From contig OY987245.1 in the NCBI GenBank assembly GCA_963920765.1, positions 20,476,727 to 20,540,726 on the forward strand: a stretch of DNA of 64,000 bases, in the 5' to 3' direction. Below, one piece after another: positions 12,119 through 24,014 of the stretch (the first letter of the stretch is position 1; each line of letters begins with the position of its first letter). A program made the translations under genes and the position numbers. Under the pieces are notes generated by a model, which made no database searches, was not told where the DNA came from, and worked only from the letters and a program-made list of their open reading frames with translations. Source of the stretch: Ulota crispa (lineage: Eukaryota; Streptophyta; Bryopsida; Orthotrichales; Orthotrichaceae).

Positions 12119-12400
12119 AACGCTATATTCGTTAAATTGGGAAAAACAGATTCCCAAGTTTTACTTCACCTTAAACCCAGCGTTTTTCTTTCTGTCGTTT
12201 AAACGCCAATTCAAAAGTACCAGATTTGATATGAGCCACTGAGATTTTGTCTTTGCAAATTCCTCCTCTTAGGTGAGGGCATGTGTATCAAAAAAACGCT
12301 GCTTAAACCTAGAGCTCGATTTAAGGTGATCAGCTGATCACCTTAAACCTAGTTTATTCTCAAAATTGGGTTTCTTCCCAAATTAACAAATATAGCAATT
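12119..12400. mobile_element. AACGCTATATT-family MITE, ~280 bp
   Basis: Left end AACGCTATATTCGTTAAATT, right end the inverse of AATTGCTATATTTGTTAATT. Target duplication is not recognisable. It lies at almost the homologous position to the element at 4088 beside gene 1. Confidence 0.7.
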
Positions 12401-12496
12401 CATGTAATTATGGAATTTCTATGTTCTTGAGCGTTTAGTGATATTTTCCATGTTTTGTATATATCTCTCAATGTTTTGCATGGGTTTTGTATTTAG

Positions 12497-12753
12497 AACA
12501 CCATATTTGTTAATTTGGGAAAAATGGTACATTTTGGGACTTTCAAAAAGTTTGAGGTGATCACCTCAAACCTAGCTTAGCGTTTTTTTTTGTCCACGTG
12601 CCCTCACCTAAGAGGAGGGATTTGCAAGGGAAAAAATCTTAGTGGCTCAGACTGAATCTAATACCTTTGAATCTGGTTTAAAGTAACTTTTTGGGTTTGA
12701 GGTGGAGTACAAAATGGTACCCCTGTTTTTCCCAAATTAACAAATATGATGTT
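12497..12753. mobile_element. AACACCATATT-family MITE, 257 bp
   Basis: Left end AACACCATATTTGTTAATTT, right end AAATTAACAAATATGATGTT. A perfect 4-bp duplication TTAG flanks it (12493-12496 and 12754-12757). With CAAG at 10697, this fixes the family's target duplication at 4 bp. Confidence 0.85.
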
Positions 12754-12757
12754 TTAG

Positions 12758-13617
12758 GTATATCCATGGGTGATTGCAAGAAACACTTGTACTATTTTTT
12801 GTCCCCTTCCCCTCTTGCAGGTACTTTTTGGCTTGTAATTTTTGCTCAGAAAGTTCTTTTGAGCTGAATTTTCAGAGGAAGGTACATGTCATAGTTATAG
12901 ACCTTCCGCATTTTTTGCTATTTTTTTTAAATTATTTTACTATTTTTAAACAGCCCCCAAATATGTATCTACCTTGGCCATTTTGGGGGTTTTTAGTACT
13001 ATTTTGGGTCCAAAAAAGCAAATCTCACGCCACAAATTAGGGAAGTTGTTCATTATAAAGCATTACATGGATACATAAAAGGGTTTTAGGAATTGTGAAT
13101 TCTCTGCCTTCCACATGCTCTCAAAGTGGGCATCCTTTGGTCAATGATTGGAGAAAGAAAACAAACTTCCTCAAAAAAGCATTTCCATTTATACAAGCAT
13201 CTTGAATAGAGCAAAAATGGCCATTTTTTGTTTTATTTTTTTGAATATTTTTACTATTTTCTAAAAAGCAAGAATGAAATTTTCTTTTTGTGGGTAATTT
13301 ATGTCCCTCTATTTTTGTGCATAACTTTTAGAATAAATTTTTTCTAGGTCTGAATTTTCATGAGTATGCTATTTTAAGTGGTTTACAAATTATCCATATT
13401 TTATTTTATTAAAAAAAATTATTTCAAAAGCTCATAGTACTACCTAGTACTACTAATTTTAAGGGTGTTTGAGAAAAAATTGTGAAGTGTTTCTTGCAAT
13501 TACCCCTATAAACATTTTGCAAGTGTTTTTTGATGTTTTGTTAACATGTATTTAGATCTTTTGCAAACTCAAGCAATATCTAAATTCTTATGTGTGGATT
13601 TTGGATAGTATCACATT
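12758..13617. other. AT-rich intergenic, no gene seen
   Basis: Frames up to 88 codons (12774-13040) show no recognisable motif. No repeat family was assigned. Confidence 0.5.
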
Positions 13618-13767
13618 ATCACCATATTCATTAAATTGGAAAAACCAGATTCCCAAGTTGTCTTCACCTTAAACCTCAAACTTAGTTTAAGTTGGTCAAA
13701 CTTAAACCTAGTTAATGACTTAATGCCCAAAATGTTCACAAATTTCCAATTTAATGAATATGGTGTT
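13618..13767. mobile_element. Short member of the AACACCATATT family, 150 bp
   Basis: Ends ATCACCATATTCATTAAATT and AATTTAATGAATATGGTGTT are inverse of each other apart from the first bases. The target duplication has decayed (CATT against TAGT). Probably an internal-deletion form. Confidence 0.65.
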
Positions 13768-14026
13768 TAGTACATAAATAGTTCAATATGACATGATGGG
13801 GACTTTCTATTGAATAGTGATATGCAATGTTCACTATGGACTTTGATGATATGTAAAGGGGTTCTTTCACAAATTCTATTCTATATATTAGAATGAATCA
13901 AACTAGTCCTTTTCAACCATCATTGGTGATTAATGAGCTACAATTACATTGGAAATAGGAGATACTAGACTAGGAGATGGCATAAGAAGATATGATAAGT
14001 ACTCCACAAGACATTTTCATTATAAG

Positions 14027-14345
14027 GGAAAATTTTATGGATACCCCTAAAGTTTGCCATATTTGTATAGATATCCTTGATTTTTCAAAGTTGCACAAAT
14101 ACCCTTGAACCCTAATTTTCAGGCTTGTTTTTGTTTTGCATGCTACTTCCTTCATGATCAATGGTAAAGCAAGGAGTGCAATAGAACAAAAAAGAAACAA
14201 TATTTGCACAAGGAAGAAAGAAGTGGCATACACAATAGAACAAAGACTTGAAAATTATGGTCCAAGAGTATATGTGCAATTTTTGAAAAACCAAGGGTAT
14301 CTATACAAATATGACAAACTTTAGAGGTATCCATTAAAAAATTGC
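14027..14345. mobile_element. Mutator-type MITE, 319 bp
   Basis: Left end GGAAAATTTTATGGATACCC and right end (inverse) GCAATTTTTTAATGGATACC resemble the termini of the 7.8-kb MULE at 35677. Flanking 9-mers CATTATAAG and AATTATAAA agree at 7 of 9 positions, as an aged Mutator duplication would. Open frames inside are shadows of the inverted repeat. Confidence 0.7.
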
Positions 14346-14836
14346 AATTATAAATAAACTAACAAATTTACAAGAAAATTGGACCTAATTAACAATATTG
14401 TGTTGATTTGGACTTCTTGATTAAGGCATTTTGAACATAACAATATTGATTAGGACATGTTCATGTTGATTAGGACTACTTGATTAGGACAATTTTTTTC
14501 TTGGTGAAATGATCCTACATTGAAAAAAATCAAGAGTTGAGGTTTCAAAAAGGTACTATAACCTTCTTATTATCTAAATCCAACATCATTTCATAAAAAG
14601 ATACATCTAAGTCATTATTTTGCATTTCATATCCATATGCATCAACTAGTCAAGTTCCTATTTATGGATCATATTTACACCCTCCTGATATGGTCACAAA
14701 GTTCATGATGTAAGTCATGTAGATATTTAGACATACAATCTAGCTTAATTTTAGAAATGAGTACAAATTTCTTCTTTTTTAAATTACGAAGGTCATTATT
14801 AAATTTATTGACATGTGTTTATTGTGTTAATTTTGA

Positions 14837-15342
14837 GGGAAAATATCAAAAATGCCCCTTATTTCTTTCAAAATATCAAATATACCCCTGTATTATTTGA
14901 AATATCAAAAGTATCCCTGATTTTGTGTCAAAATATCAATTATACCATTAGTTGTCTTTGAAAACATCTAATACTTTTAGTATTTTGTACTTCTTTAGAA
15001 CAAATTTTTGTAAATATTGGGATGCCAATGAAAATTACAAAATCTAGATGCAAGTTGCCTATAAGTCAAATCTTGGAGGCAAGTTTAATATAAGGATTTT
15101 GCATTTAAGTCTATTGTGGCCATGTATTGACTAATCTTTATCACTGCCTTTTGTGCAAAGGTAATTTACAAAAATTTCAGTAAAAAGGAATAAGAAAATT
15201 AAGAATATTATTTGTTTTTGAAAATAATTAGGGATATAATTGATATTTTGACACAAAATCAGGGGTATTTTTGATATTTCAGATAATATAGGGATATATT
15301 TGATATTTTGAAAGAATTGAGGGACATTTTTGATATTTTCCC
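14837..15342. mobile_element. Mutator-type MITE with ~115-bp TIRs, 506 bp
   Basis: Begins GGGAAAATATCAAAAATGCC and the right end is its inverse; similarity continues inward for about 115 bp. A perfect 9-bp duplication TAATTTTGA flanks it (14828-14836 and 15343-15351), diagnostic of Mutator-like transposition. No coding capacity. Confidence 0.9.
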
Positions 15343-15879
15343 TAATTTTGATGGTTGAAAAATAATTCTCTATCAAAGTGTCTTCCTAGCATTACAAGAT
15401 CCAAAGAGCTTGAGTGGCTAGTAGTGGTTGGTGACAAAATAGAATGAATGATTATAATGTTTTAAAATATAAGTGATTGGTTCTTTGTCTACTAATTAAA
15501 TGGACTAGATTGAGAAAAATGAAAAGAGCGTGTTTTCTTATCATGTATCCCACACTCTGTTTGAATAAGAATTTCAGTGTGTACGGATGCAATCAACCTA
15601 AAAGGTAAGATTTCCTCCATTGGTATTTCTAATATACTCATTTTTTTGGAGTGACAACTTTGAACATTTATATCTATTAGTGTGCACCTCCAAGGCTTCT
15701 CCCATGCTTAGTTTGACTAATAACTTTAGTTTATACTGTGTACAAGTGCAACTGGGAGCAACTTGCTTCAGCGCATAATCAAATGTACTTATTTAAAAAT
15801 GAAGAGGTGAAATTGAGAAAAATATGTGGAAATCTTAGGTGAGGGTTTTAAGAGAACTCTAATATAATTCACACTCCAA

Positions 15880-16768
15880 GGTGTAGTGTACAGTTGGGTC
15901 ATTAGTCTTACGAACTGCCGTTTTGAGGCATTCATATTTTTTAATGAAACTTGGAGTACGGATGGTGTATTTTTGTCCAAAAATTTATCATTGCATCCTT
16001 ACGTAATCTCAATCAAGCATACCAAATATCAATTTCAAAAAAGCAAAACTTCATTTGTGGTGAAATTTTAAAGCAAAATTCCGTGGTTTTACATGGTATT
16101 TTATTAAAAACAATTGGTGATGAATTTTTGAGATTTGATTTCATGGGTACAAAGGAAACATCCATATGCACATCTTCCATGCTAAAAAATATTCCCTTAA
16201 GTAACAAAAACTTGATCAATAAAAGATTCAATGAAACTTGTGATAAGCCCAAATCTTGAAAATACATATCTTTATTTTTTAACTAACTTTTCATCAAGTA
16301 AACAAGATATCATGTTCAAAGATACAAACCTAGTTACAATATTTGAGTTAAACAACAAAATTTGATATTCATAAAATAAAATAAAAATTCAAGATTTGGA
16401 CCTATCACAAGTTTCATTGAATCTTTTATTGATCAAATTTTTGTTACTTAAGGGAATATTTTTTAGCATGGAAGATGTGCATATGGATGTTTCCTTTGTA
16501 CCCATGAAATCAAATCTCAAAAATTCATCACCAATTGTTTTTAATAAAATACCATGTAAAACCACGAAATTTTGCTTTAAAATTTCACCACAAATGAAGT
16601 TTTGCTTTTTTGAAATTGATATTTGGTATGCTTGATTGAGATTACGTAAGGATGCAATGATAAATTTTTGGACAAAAATACACCATCCGTACTCCAAGTT
16701 TCATTGAAAAATATGAATGCCTCAAAACGGCAGTTCGTAAGACTAATGGACCCGACTGTACTATACAT
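15880..16768. repeat. Near-perfect foldback: ~385-bp arms around a ~120-bp loop
   Basis: 15881-16262 and 16388-16768 are reverse complements with only a few differences. The same frame, about 102 codons, appears on + at 15951-16259 and on - at 16389-16697 with four residue differences. The arms contain the dispersed repeat also found at 9115 and 31826. A transcript would form a long hairpin. No clear target duplication. It could be a foldback element or an inverted duplication. Confidence 0.85.
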
Positions 16769-17413
16769 CACTGAGCGCAGCATACATGACATCCAAAGCT
16801 GAACAACTCTACAATCCTACTGAGTAGAATTCAGATACATGCGGATAATTTAAGCCTGCAATGAAAACTTGTACCAACTTTACTAAAGCATTGCCAGGTC
16901 ACAAGGGTTTGCAAAAAGACAGTGAAACCTTCATTTCAGTTTTGAACAATTACAGATGGTCAACAAAAATTGGTGTATACGGTTCAACAGTCCTTTGGAC
17001 AAAAGCTGTACAGAACACCTTGAAAACCTCCAGAGCCGCTTTCAAATGAACGCCTGCAAATATATGTCTACACATATATATATGCAGATTACCTTCTAGA
17101 CAATTACTGGTGTATGGAAAAACTAGAAGACACAGGCTTGAGACTCTTTCCATTCTAATCTTACAGAAACTCCGCAGCTTCATCTGAGCCAGTAAATGCA
17201 TCACTGACAAAATACGAGTACAAAATAGTATCCTTCAATGGGCTGCAACACACACACCGAAAACCAAACAGTGTCAAAGAGATTTCACTTGTACATGAAA
17301 ACACTGGAGAAGCTTGTGTAGTAAAATAAAATATTTCTGAAAATTTAAAAAAGAAGTTCAGGAAAAAATATAATGTTGTGAACTTGTGATGGACAAACTT
17401 ACCATTTGAATAA
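16769..17413 (-). other. 3' flank of the JmjC gene
   Basis: No ORF of interest on either strand. Part is likely the 3' UTR of the minus-strand demethylase gene. A short ATATAT run lies near 17070. Confidence 0.4.
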
Positions 17414-20400
17414 CTACCGCCGTTTGCTCCTCCTCAAATTTGTTCTCCCTTCAGGCTGCACGGGTTCATGACCTGAAGAGTCGGCTGACCCAAGTTCGAC
17501 AAGCTCTTCATTCTCTGGCTTCTTCTCCTCCCTAAAAAAATCCACGTGTCAGAGAATCATAGGGCTTCAGTGTTTCAACACGCATGATAAGGTACTCACC
17601 AGTTATACTGATTGATATTCCAATTATACAAGCCCCGTCAAGTGCATGCCCTGTGTCATATTAGTCCAGCTTTTTTCTTTCCTCTTCCCTTAACGAGGTC
17701 TTGAGATTATAAAATTGACAAATGTTGTAGTGGTGTAACTTCGTTGATTTTCAATATAAATAGGTGATTGGATGTTGGAGCTCGTTAGAGTGTAACACAA
17801 GTTCATAAGTTATCTATAGAGCGAACATCTGCATAACCTTGAGACCTCATTCCCCTGCGCCACTGCAGCTTTGATCTTCTTGTATACTTATAAAAACTAT
17901 GGAGGGTCCTTTTCCGGCTTAAATACTCATCCAAAGCCTCTTCAAGGATTTCTTCCCTGTGGCTTCAGAGAAACACAGTTAAACAATTATTCGTACAAAG
18001 GCATAGCGTAGGAGAATCTTCCATGTCACAGTTCAGTACAAATTCACAATTAACGAAATTACAAGCTTTGGGTCAGACAAAAATTATCAATTGTTCATTA
18101 ATTACCCGATTGAATCTTGACGGTGAATCGTTAACGCCACAGGTTCCGGAGTTTCGAGTTCCTGCCTTCTTTTCTCCTTACGAAACTCTTGCAACGTCTC
18201 TTCCCTGTGGGCATTTATAAATAATAGTCAATATTCCCTATTGAAAACCCACAGTACCCAAAATTCAAAGTCTGCAGTGGCGTGCACATTTATTGTAAGC
18301 ATGCTCCTTAAGGTTTTGAAGCTACTTACTTGGGCCTGTTCAATTCGGTCAGTTGATCCAGTGCATGTCTGGCTGTATACAGCATCATTTTCTTCACCTG
18401 CAGTAGAAACTTATTAGAAGAGATTGAACACACGAGTTTCTTACTGAGCTTAGAAAATCTAAGAACAATGCACCAAAAATTACAGAAGAACATTGAATCA
18501 CGACTTGAAACAAACATTTGCAGGAGAAAACAGCTTGGAAGGGGTACCTCGAGTTTATCTTCCTTGGCCCGGTGATCCGCGGGGAGTAGTCGAAACTCCT
18601 CCGTTAGGTCGACACACTGGCTCACATTCTCAGGAGACACAAAGTCCAGGGCCACCTTGATACATGACTGCAACCAAAATTCCAAAATGTCTCAAAGCGG
18701 GCTGTTGAATGTCCTTCCCAACCTAAGTCTTCTCATCATTGGCCACAGCAAAGAAGAGCCAAGGATCGTGTTGTCACCGCATGGAAAGCGGTAAAAAAAT
18801 TTACCTTTTGGTTCCGAACTTGATGAGGGCATCCAGCTGGGATGAAAACTGCTTCTCCATACGCCTGCTCAAAAGTCCATGGCTCAATCCCTGCAAGTAG
18901 TTTAATACTGTAACATACTTTGACAAATAACTGCTCTCGAAACTTAGTAGAGCACGCTCTACTTTAAACTGTCGCCTGTTTTGGGCATTCAAAGGGAAAT
19001 TAACAGCTACCACTATACATGGCCCCTGCAACCCACGTTTGGCCTTGAATATTGCAAACTTTCAATAATTCACCAACAATATACGAAGCTCTCTAGTGTC
19101 TCACCGTATTCCGCTTTCAACTGGCGCTTGTGCTCCTCGTTTAAGAAGAACGTTTGGTCGTGAATAGGATGAAAAATCTGCAGATCGAAGGATCCCACTA
19201 ATTATTATAAAATGCACACACTGCAGAGCATAAACCACATTCAAGCGTATACTACTACTACCTGTCCAAACCTAAGAGCTGGAAATATATATTTCAGTCA
19301 CTGACGTGTGTATTTTAGGAATAGTCGGTGAGAATTCATGCCAGTACTCACATTTTGCACAGGCAAACAATCGACATGCAAAAACTTTTGCCAATGCTTT
19401 TGCACGTACTCCCGAAGCGAGGGTACATCCTCTCGTCGAAATATGTCCCAGACAGCTCCGCCATATGTTTCTGAAAGTTCCTGCCCTTCAGTAGTATCAT
19501 GGCCATCAACTTCTGGTTTCGGAGAACCACACTGAGTTTTGTTGTCAATCTCCGACTGGACAATACCGTTTTCAAGTTTACATTGTTCCTCATCATTTGG
19601 TAACTCGTCCTCAGTTGACGATTGCACCGGAGCTTTAGCATTAGAACTCCCAGAAATGAGTGCTATTTCATCTTTCACCGTCATGAGTGTATCCTCGTCC
19701 TTCGGTATTTTAAATGTGTCCATGTCCATGTTCAGTGGTTCGTCTCCATCCTCTTCACTGACGAGCTCTTTCTGCTTCTTGGCAGAGAAATCTTTTTTTT
19801 TCCTCCCTCTGATCCCAGCATTCGTACCATAGCTTCCATAAACAACCTTGCCCTCCTTGAATTTTGCGAGCATAGACTTGATCTTTGGTAACTTGTCGTT
19901 CGGGAACGTTATCTCTAAATCATGTGTCAACACGTTTACCTGCCAATTCATCCAGCAAAACAGAATTTTAATTCCTAGAGTGATAAATACTTGCACCCGG
20001 GAAAGAATCAAGTACCTTTCTTAAGCAGGCAGAAGACAATATTTATGTGAAAGCAAGCTGACACTAAGTCGAAATCAACACTAATTACAGGCATACACAA
20101 GATCAAAGAATTCAACTAAAATATATATTTTTTAAATCCGGAGAAGAGAGAGAGAGAGAGAGAGGAAGAAAGCTTACTGCATCTGACATGTCGCAATGCA
20201 ACTTGGTAACCGAATCACCCATTCCCAGCTCCCGTCTCCACCCGTAGGCAATATATGTCTTGGGGCCGAGGTCAGGCTTGATGGCCCCTTTGGGCAACTG
20301 AGCGGCCAGGTTGAGCAAGCCCTTGGTTGGGTCAGTATACTCTTGGAAAGGCAACGCTTGCAAAAACTCTGCTTCGTGCCTCGGAAGGCGCTCCGCAAAG

Positions 20401-23400
20401 TGGTTGGATGGCGGCCAATCCTTCAGCTTCAGCATTTCAGGCCATCCCTCCGGTTCATTGTGAAGCCTTCCGTATCCATATCCCGTGAAGAACTGATGAA
20501 TGTTGATCTCCACCTGCAAAAACAGCCCACCTACCCAGTGAGCATGATTCCTCGAAAAGTTGTAAGCAATTAAATAGTTATGGCAGTTCCACCACCATAG
20601 CAATTATAAGAGGCTATGGTAGTGTATAGTCTTCAAGTTTAGAGCGGTACTTTGGACCATCTTAGAAGCTGCAGAGTGACTTACAACCTCCTTGGACATG
20701 GCCACTGCAATTGAACACCCGCAGTATGTTGTGGTACTCGGTGTATGAACCAGAGAAGGAGAAGCAAGTGTTGCAAAGGCATCTCACCTCACGCCAGTCA
20801 AGGCAGTCCAAGGCTTTGACGGTTTTGGTGTCTTCAGTGAACTTGCCCTTGGTCGTCTCTCGAACGGCACGCCACATCACCATGGGGTCCCAGCTGAGAC
20901 CACTGGTGCATTCCAGCACGTCCCGGACAATAACTGGCTCACCACGCGTCCAGTGCTTCTGAAAGTGGCCAAGGCCATCCGCTTCCACGCTCTGCCTGGT
21001 TGGGCAGAAGAGGTAGTTGTCACTCGCACTCTTCCTGTTGGCACAGGAACGCAGGTCCTTCGTATCATTTGCAGCTTCTGCCTCATCACAGGTCGCACAA
21101 TGTGGCACCTCGTTCCACAGTTGCCGTGCACCGTCGTATGCCGAGGTCGCGTCCCTGACTTCGGTCCGGAGCTGGGCCATCCAGTCTCGGACGAACAATG
21201 TTCGCAGACACAAGGAACTCTCACCGCAACCACCTCTGGCTTTAGGGGGGCAGGGAATTGAGCCATCGGCATTCACAGTCCACAGTGGCAAAGGCTTCGG
21301 CTCTGATTCTGGCTCTGGCATTGGCTTTGGCTTTGGCTTCACATCCACCTTGAGGTTATCGTCACCCTCTTCCCCTTGAAGCCCTCTCTTTCTCTGCTTT
21401 GGAGGGTTCTTCCTCTTCCTCCCTCGCTTTTGCTTAGCAGGTTTTTCCTCTACATCCTTCACCTCCTCCTTCAATTCTTCCTCCTCCTCCTCCTCCGGTT
21501 CCTCCTTCACTGCCTCGACTTCTTCCTCCATCGCTTCCTCCTCCTTCTTGTCCTCCTTGTTGTGTGCTGATTCAGCCTGCATTCCGCCAGGCTGAAGTCC
21601 ACTGCGAAGCTCGTGGCAGCAGCGAGGGCACAGGTCGTACCCACACTTCTCACAGTTTCGGTGGTAGTCAACAATGGACGTGCTGCAATTGTTACTGCAC
21701 ATAACAGAGCATACAATATTAGCCATGGGTTGACAGAAACACTTCGCACGGACGTGACATGTGCCGGATACTGCTGCTCAGCACGTACATATTGACCTTT
21801 GCAACAGGTCAAGTGGGTCCAATGCATCCTGCCACTTACCAATAAAGACGTTCATCCATGGGAATGATTGCCTGGAGCACTACCGCAGTATCTGTGCCTG
21901 AACCAGTGCAACAGATAAGGCTCTCAGCAGCTCATCTTCTAAACAGGTCGTTTATAAAGCGCACGGTTCACATTTACAGAGCTATAGTAACGGTAGGAGC
22001 ACGGAAATCAGCGTCGAATCAACCAGAAGACAACCTACCAGTCTCGCAACTAACGTACCATCGAAACCCATTCAAAAACCTCCTGGACAGCTTGTGAAAA
22101 TTTCGACTCCATGAATAGACTTCATCCAAAACGAGAGATAGCATTCTCAATCAGCAATTAGGCAGAATGTGTAGCTTGCCTTGCCTGCCTTGCCAGATCC
22201 GCTCCTCCTTGAGCTCCTCACGCTGCTCCTGGTGAAGTTTCTCTAAGCAAGGAAATATTTTGTCCAAGCAATACAGGAGCAACTTCTTGGTTTCATCATC
22301 AGATAGGGCTGGTTTTTCCTGCCGGAAAAAAGACCACCAGTACCCACGAAAATCAAAGTGCAATACTTACATAGAAGTCGTGCCACAGACTAAATTTGAA
22401 CCCTCAGATAAACTCGACTACCTAATGTGGACTCGCCGCTAAACTCCATCTTGGCGGGCAATGCGCATGGGACCTTCAAATGGGTATGTGTACGGGAGCT
22501 CACCATAATAGGTCCACTGCTACGAAGGCAGGCCTTGCAATTGCAGTTCCCGCGACACCATGGGCAATTCTCAACTACGTCTTCAAACGTCAACAAAGGG
22601 TACCTAGACAACATAAACGTCATGAACGCCCCTGCGATACAAATAGAAAGAGGACAACCTAGAACTGGCTATCATACACAGCACATGAGAACTCAAACAA
22701 CTACAACAGAGGTCGATAGGCGCGTATACCAAGTTCTGATGCAATCGGCACAGAAGCGCTTGCGATTACACTTCTTGCAGAAAGCAACTTTCTCCTTCTT
22801 GCTGCTTTGACACTGATGGCACATTCGGTATCCCTTCACCTTCATTACCAGCAACGACAAGTCATGATCAGGAACTGGAATGAGTAACATATGCATATGC
22901 ATATGTATATATATACTCAAGTTGCAGCACAGAAAGCTAACCCCAGAAATGCTCAACACAGTAAACAGATACTCATAGTTCCCATGCCGAGACTGCCAAG
23001 CATTTTCAATTAAAACGCAGCAAGTCCAAAACTACAACACCAAATCAAGCCTGTGCAATACCTAACAAAAAAATATGTCGTGTGGAAATCAGCCGTACTA
23101 ACCTGTTTCCCATTCTGCGACTTCGGTTGATCCGTTTCGGTTTGGTCGAGATCCTCAGCTTGGTCATCTGCAACCCGAGATATTCTTTGTTTTTGGGTTT
23201 CGCTGGATTCAATAGCAGTTTCAGATGCATTCGCCTTCGTTATCTTAGGTTCCTTTATTACCTTAGGGTCCTTTATTATCTTAGGCGCTTTTACTTTAGG
23301 CTCCTTTACCTTCGGAGTCTTGGGCTCCTTCGCCCCCTTTTGCTTGGGAGTCCCGGCATTCTTACTCTTGTAGCTATTGTAGTGATGTTGGCAATAGATG

Positions 23401-24014
23401 GAGCCTGCTGCCCGTTCCTTTCGGCATTGCCAGGCTTTCCCATCGTTTCGTCTGCAACGTTTTTCATCAAGAGAGGAAGGGGGTTTGTTTTCAGAACCGG
23501 AGTCCATTGTCGACGACTTACGTTTTTTGTTATTGTTGCTGGGAACAGATTCTGATTCTTCTCCCGCAACTTTACTGTTGTCCGAACTCTTTGCACGTGG
23601 CTCTGCCTGTCCCACTTCAGACACATTGTGCTCCTCCGTTAATAGCTCACTCTCGTCTTCGCCACACAGGTTGTCGCTGGACATATCTGCCTTTTCTAGA
23701 CGAACTTGCGCCTCTTGCTTTGCCTGCCGATGCCGCCTCAGGCGATCCACCCCCCTGCACATCAGCGCTCCATTGAATAGACAAAAAAAAAAGGCTGGAA
23801 AACGATACAAAAATCATGGGTGCCAATGCCATCCAAAACACTCTACTAGCCACAAAAAAAGGCTGGAAAACGATACAAAAATCATGGGTGCCAATGCAAA
23901 TCCAAAACACTCTACTAGCCAAGTGACTTGCTGTGCTCATCATGCCACGTACATGATGTGAATACACTGTTACTTGCTTCCGTTTTCTTCAGATGGAAAT
24001 TCGCCTCGTTGCAT
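17414..24014 (-). CDS. WRC- and JmjC-domain histone lysine demethylase (KDM3/JHDM2 group, IBM1/JMJ25-like), 16 coding exons
   Basis: Model: complement of join(17414..17531, 17888..17956, 18106..18204, 18330..18397, 18548..18667, 18805..18890, 19105..19177, 19352..19939, 20178..20513, 20788..21694, 21840..21897, 22180..22318, 22504..22603, 22730..22839, 23103..23754, 23974..24014). This gives 1,187 residues in one unbroken frame. The family demethylates H3K9 in the nucleus with Fe(II) and 2-oxoglutarate. In order: WRC motif (~112-143), Cys4-type zinc fingers ([24 protein letters not shown]), a third cluster (CNNC, CEKC, CPRCC), an acidic linker (~400-440) with RGRKRK, and JmjC. Fe ligands visible are HCD (~776) and the His of GCPHQ (~1022); KVALDF carries the likely 2OG lysine. 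Intron 22179 to 21898 appears to use a GC donor. Least certain: the first exon and the 22839 acceptor (22874 is an alternative that breaks frame). Confidence 0.9.
23782..23921. repeat. 68-bp tandem duplication in an intron of the JmjC gene
   Basis: GGCTGGAAAACGATAC followed by AATCATGGGTGCCAATGC occurs at 23793 and again at 23861. The copies differ mainly by one small indel. Lies just upstream of the WRC exon. Confidence 0.9.

Noticed and set aside
15951..16697. Paired 102-codon frames on opposite strands as two genes
   Set aside because: They are the same repeat in the two arms of the foldback, also seen as non-coding copies elsewhere.
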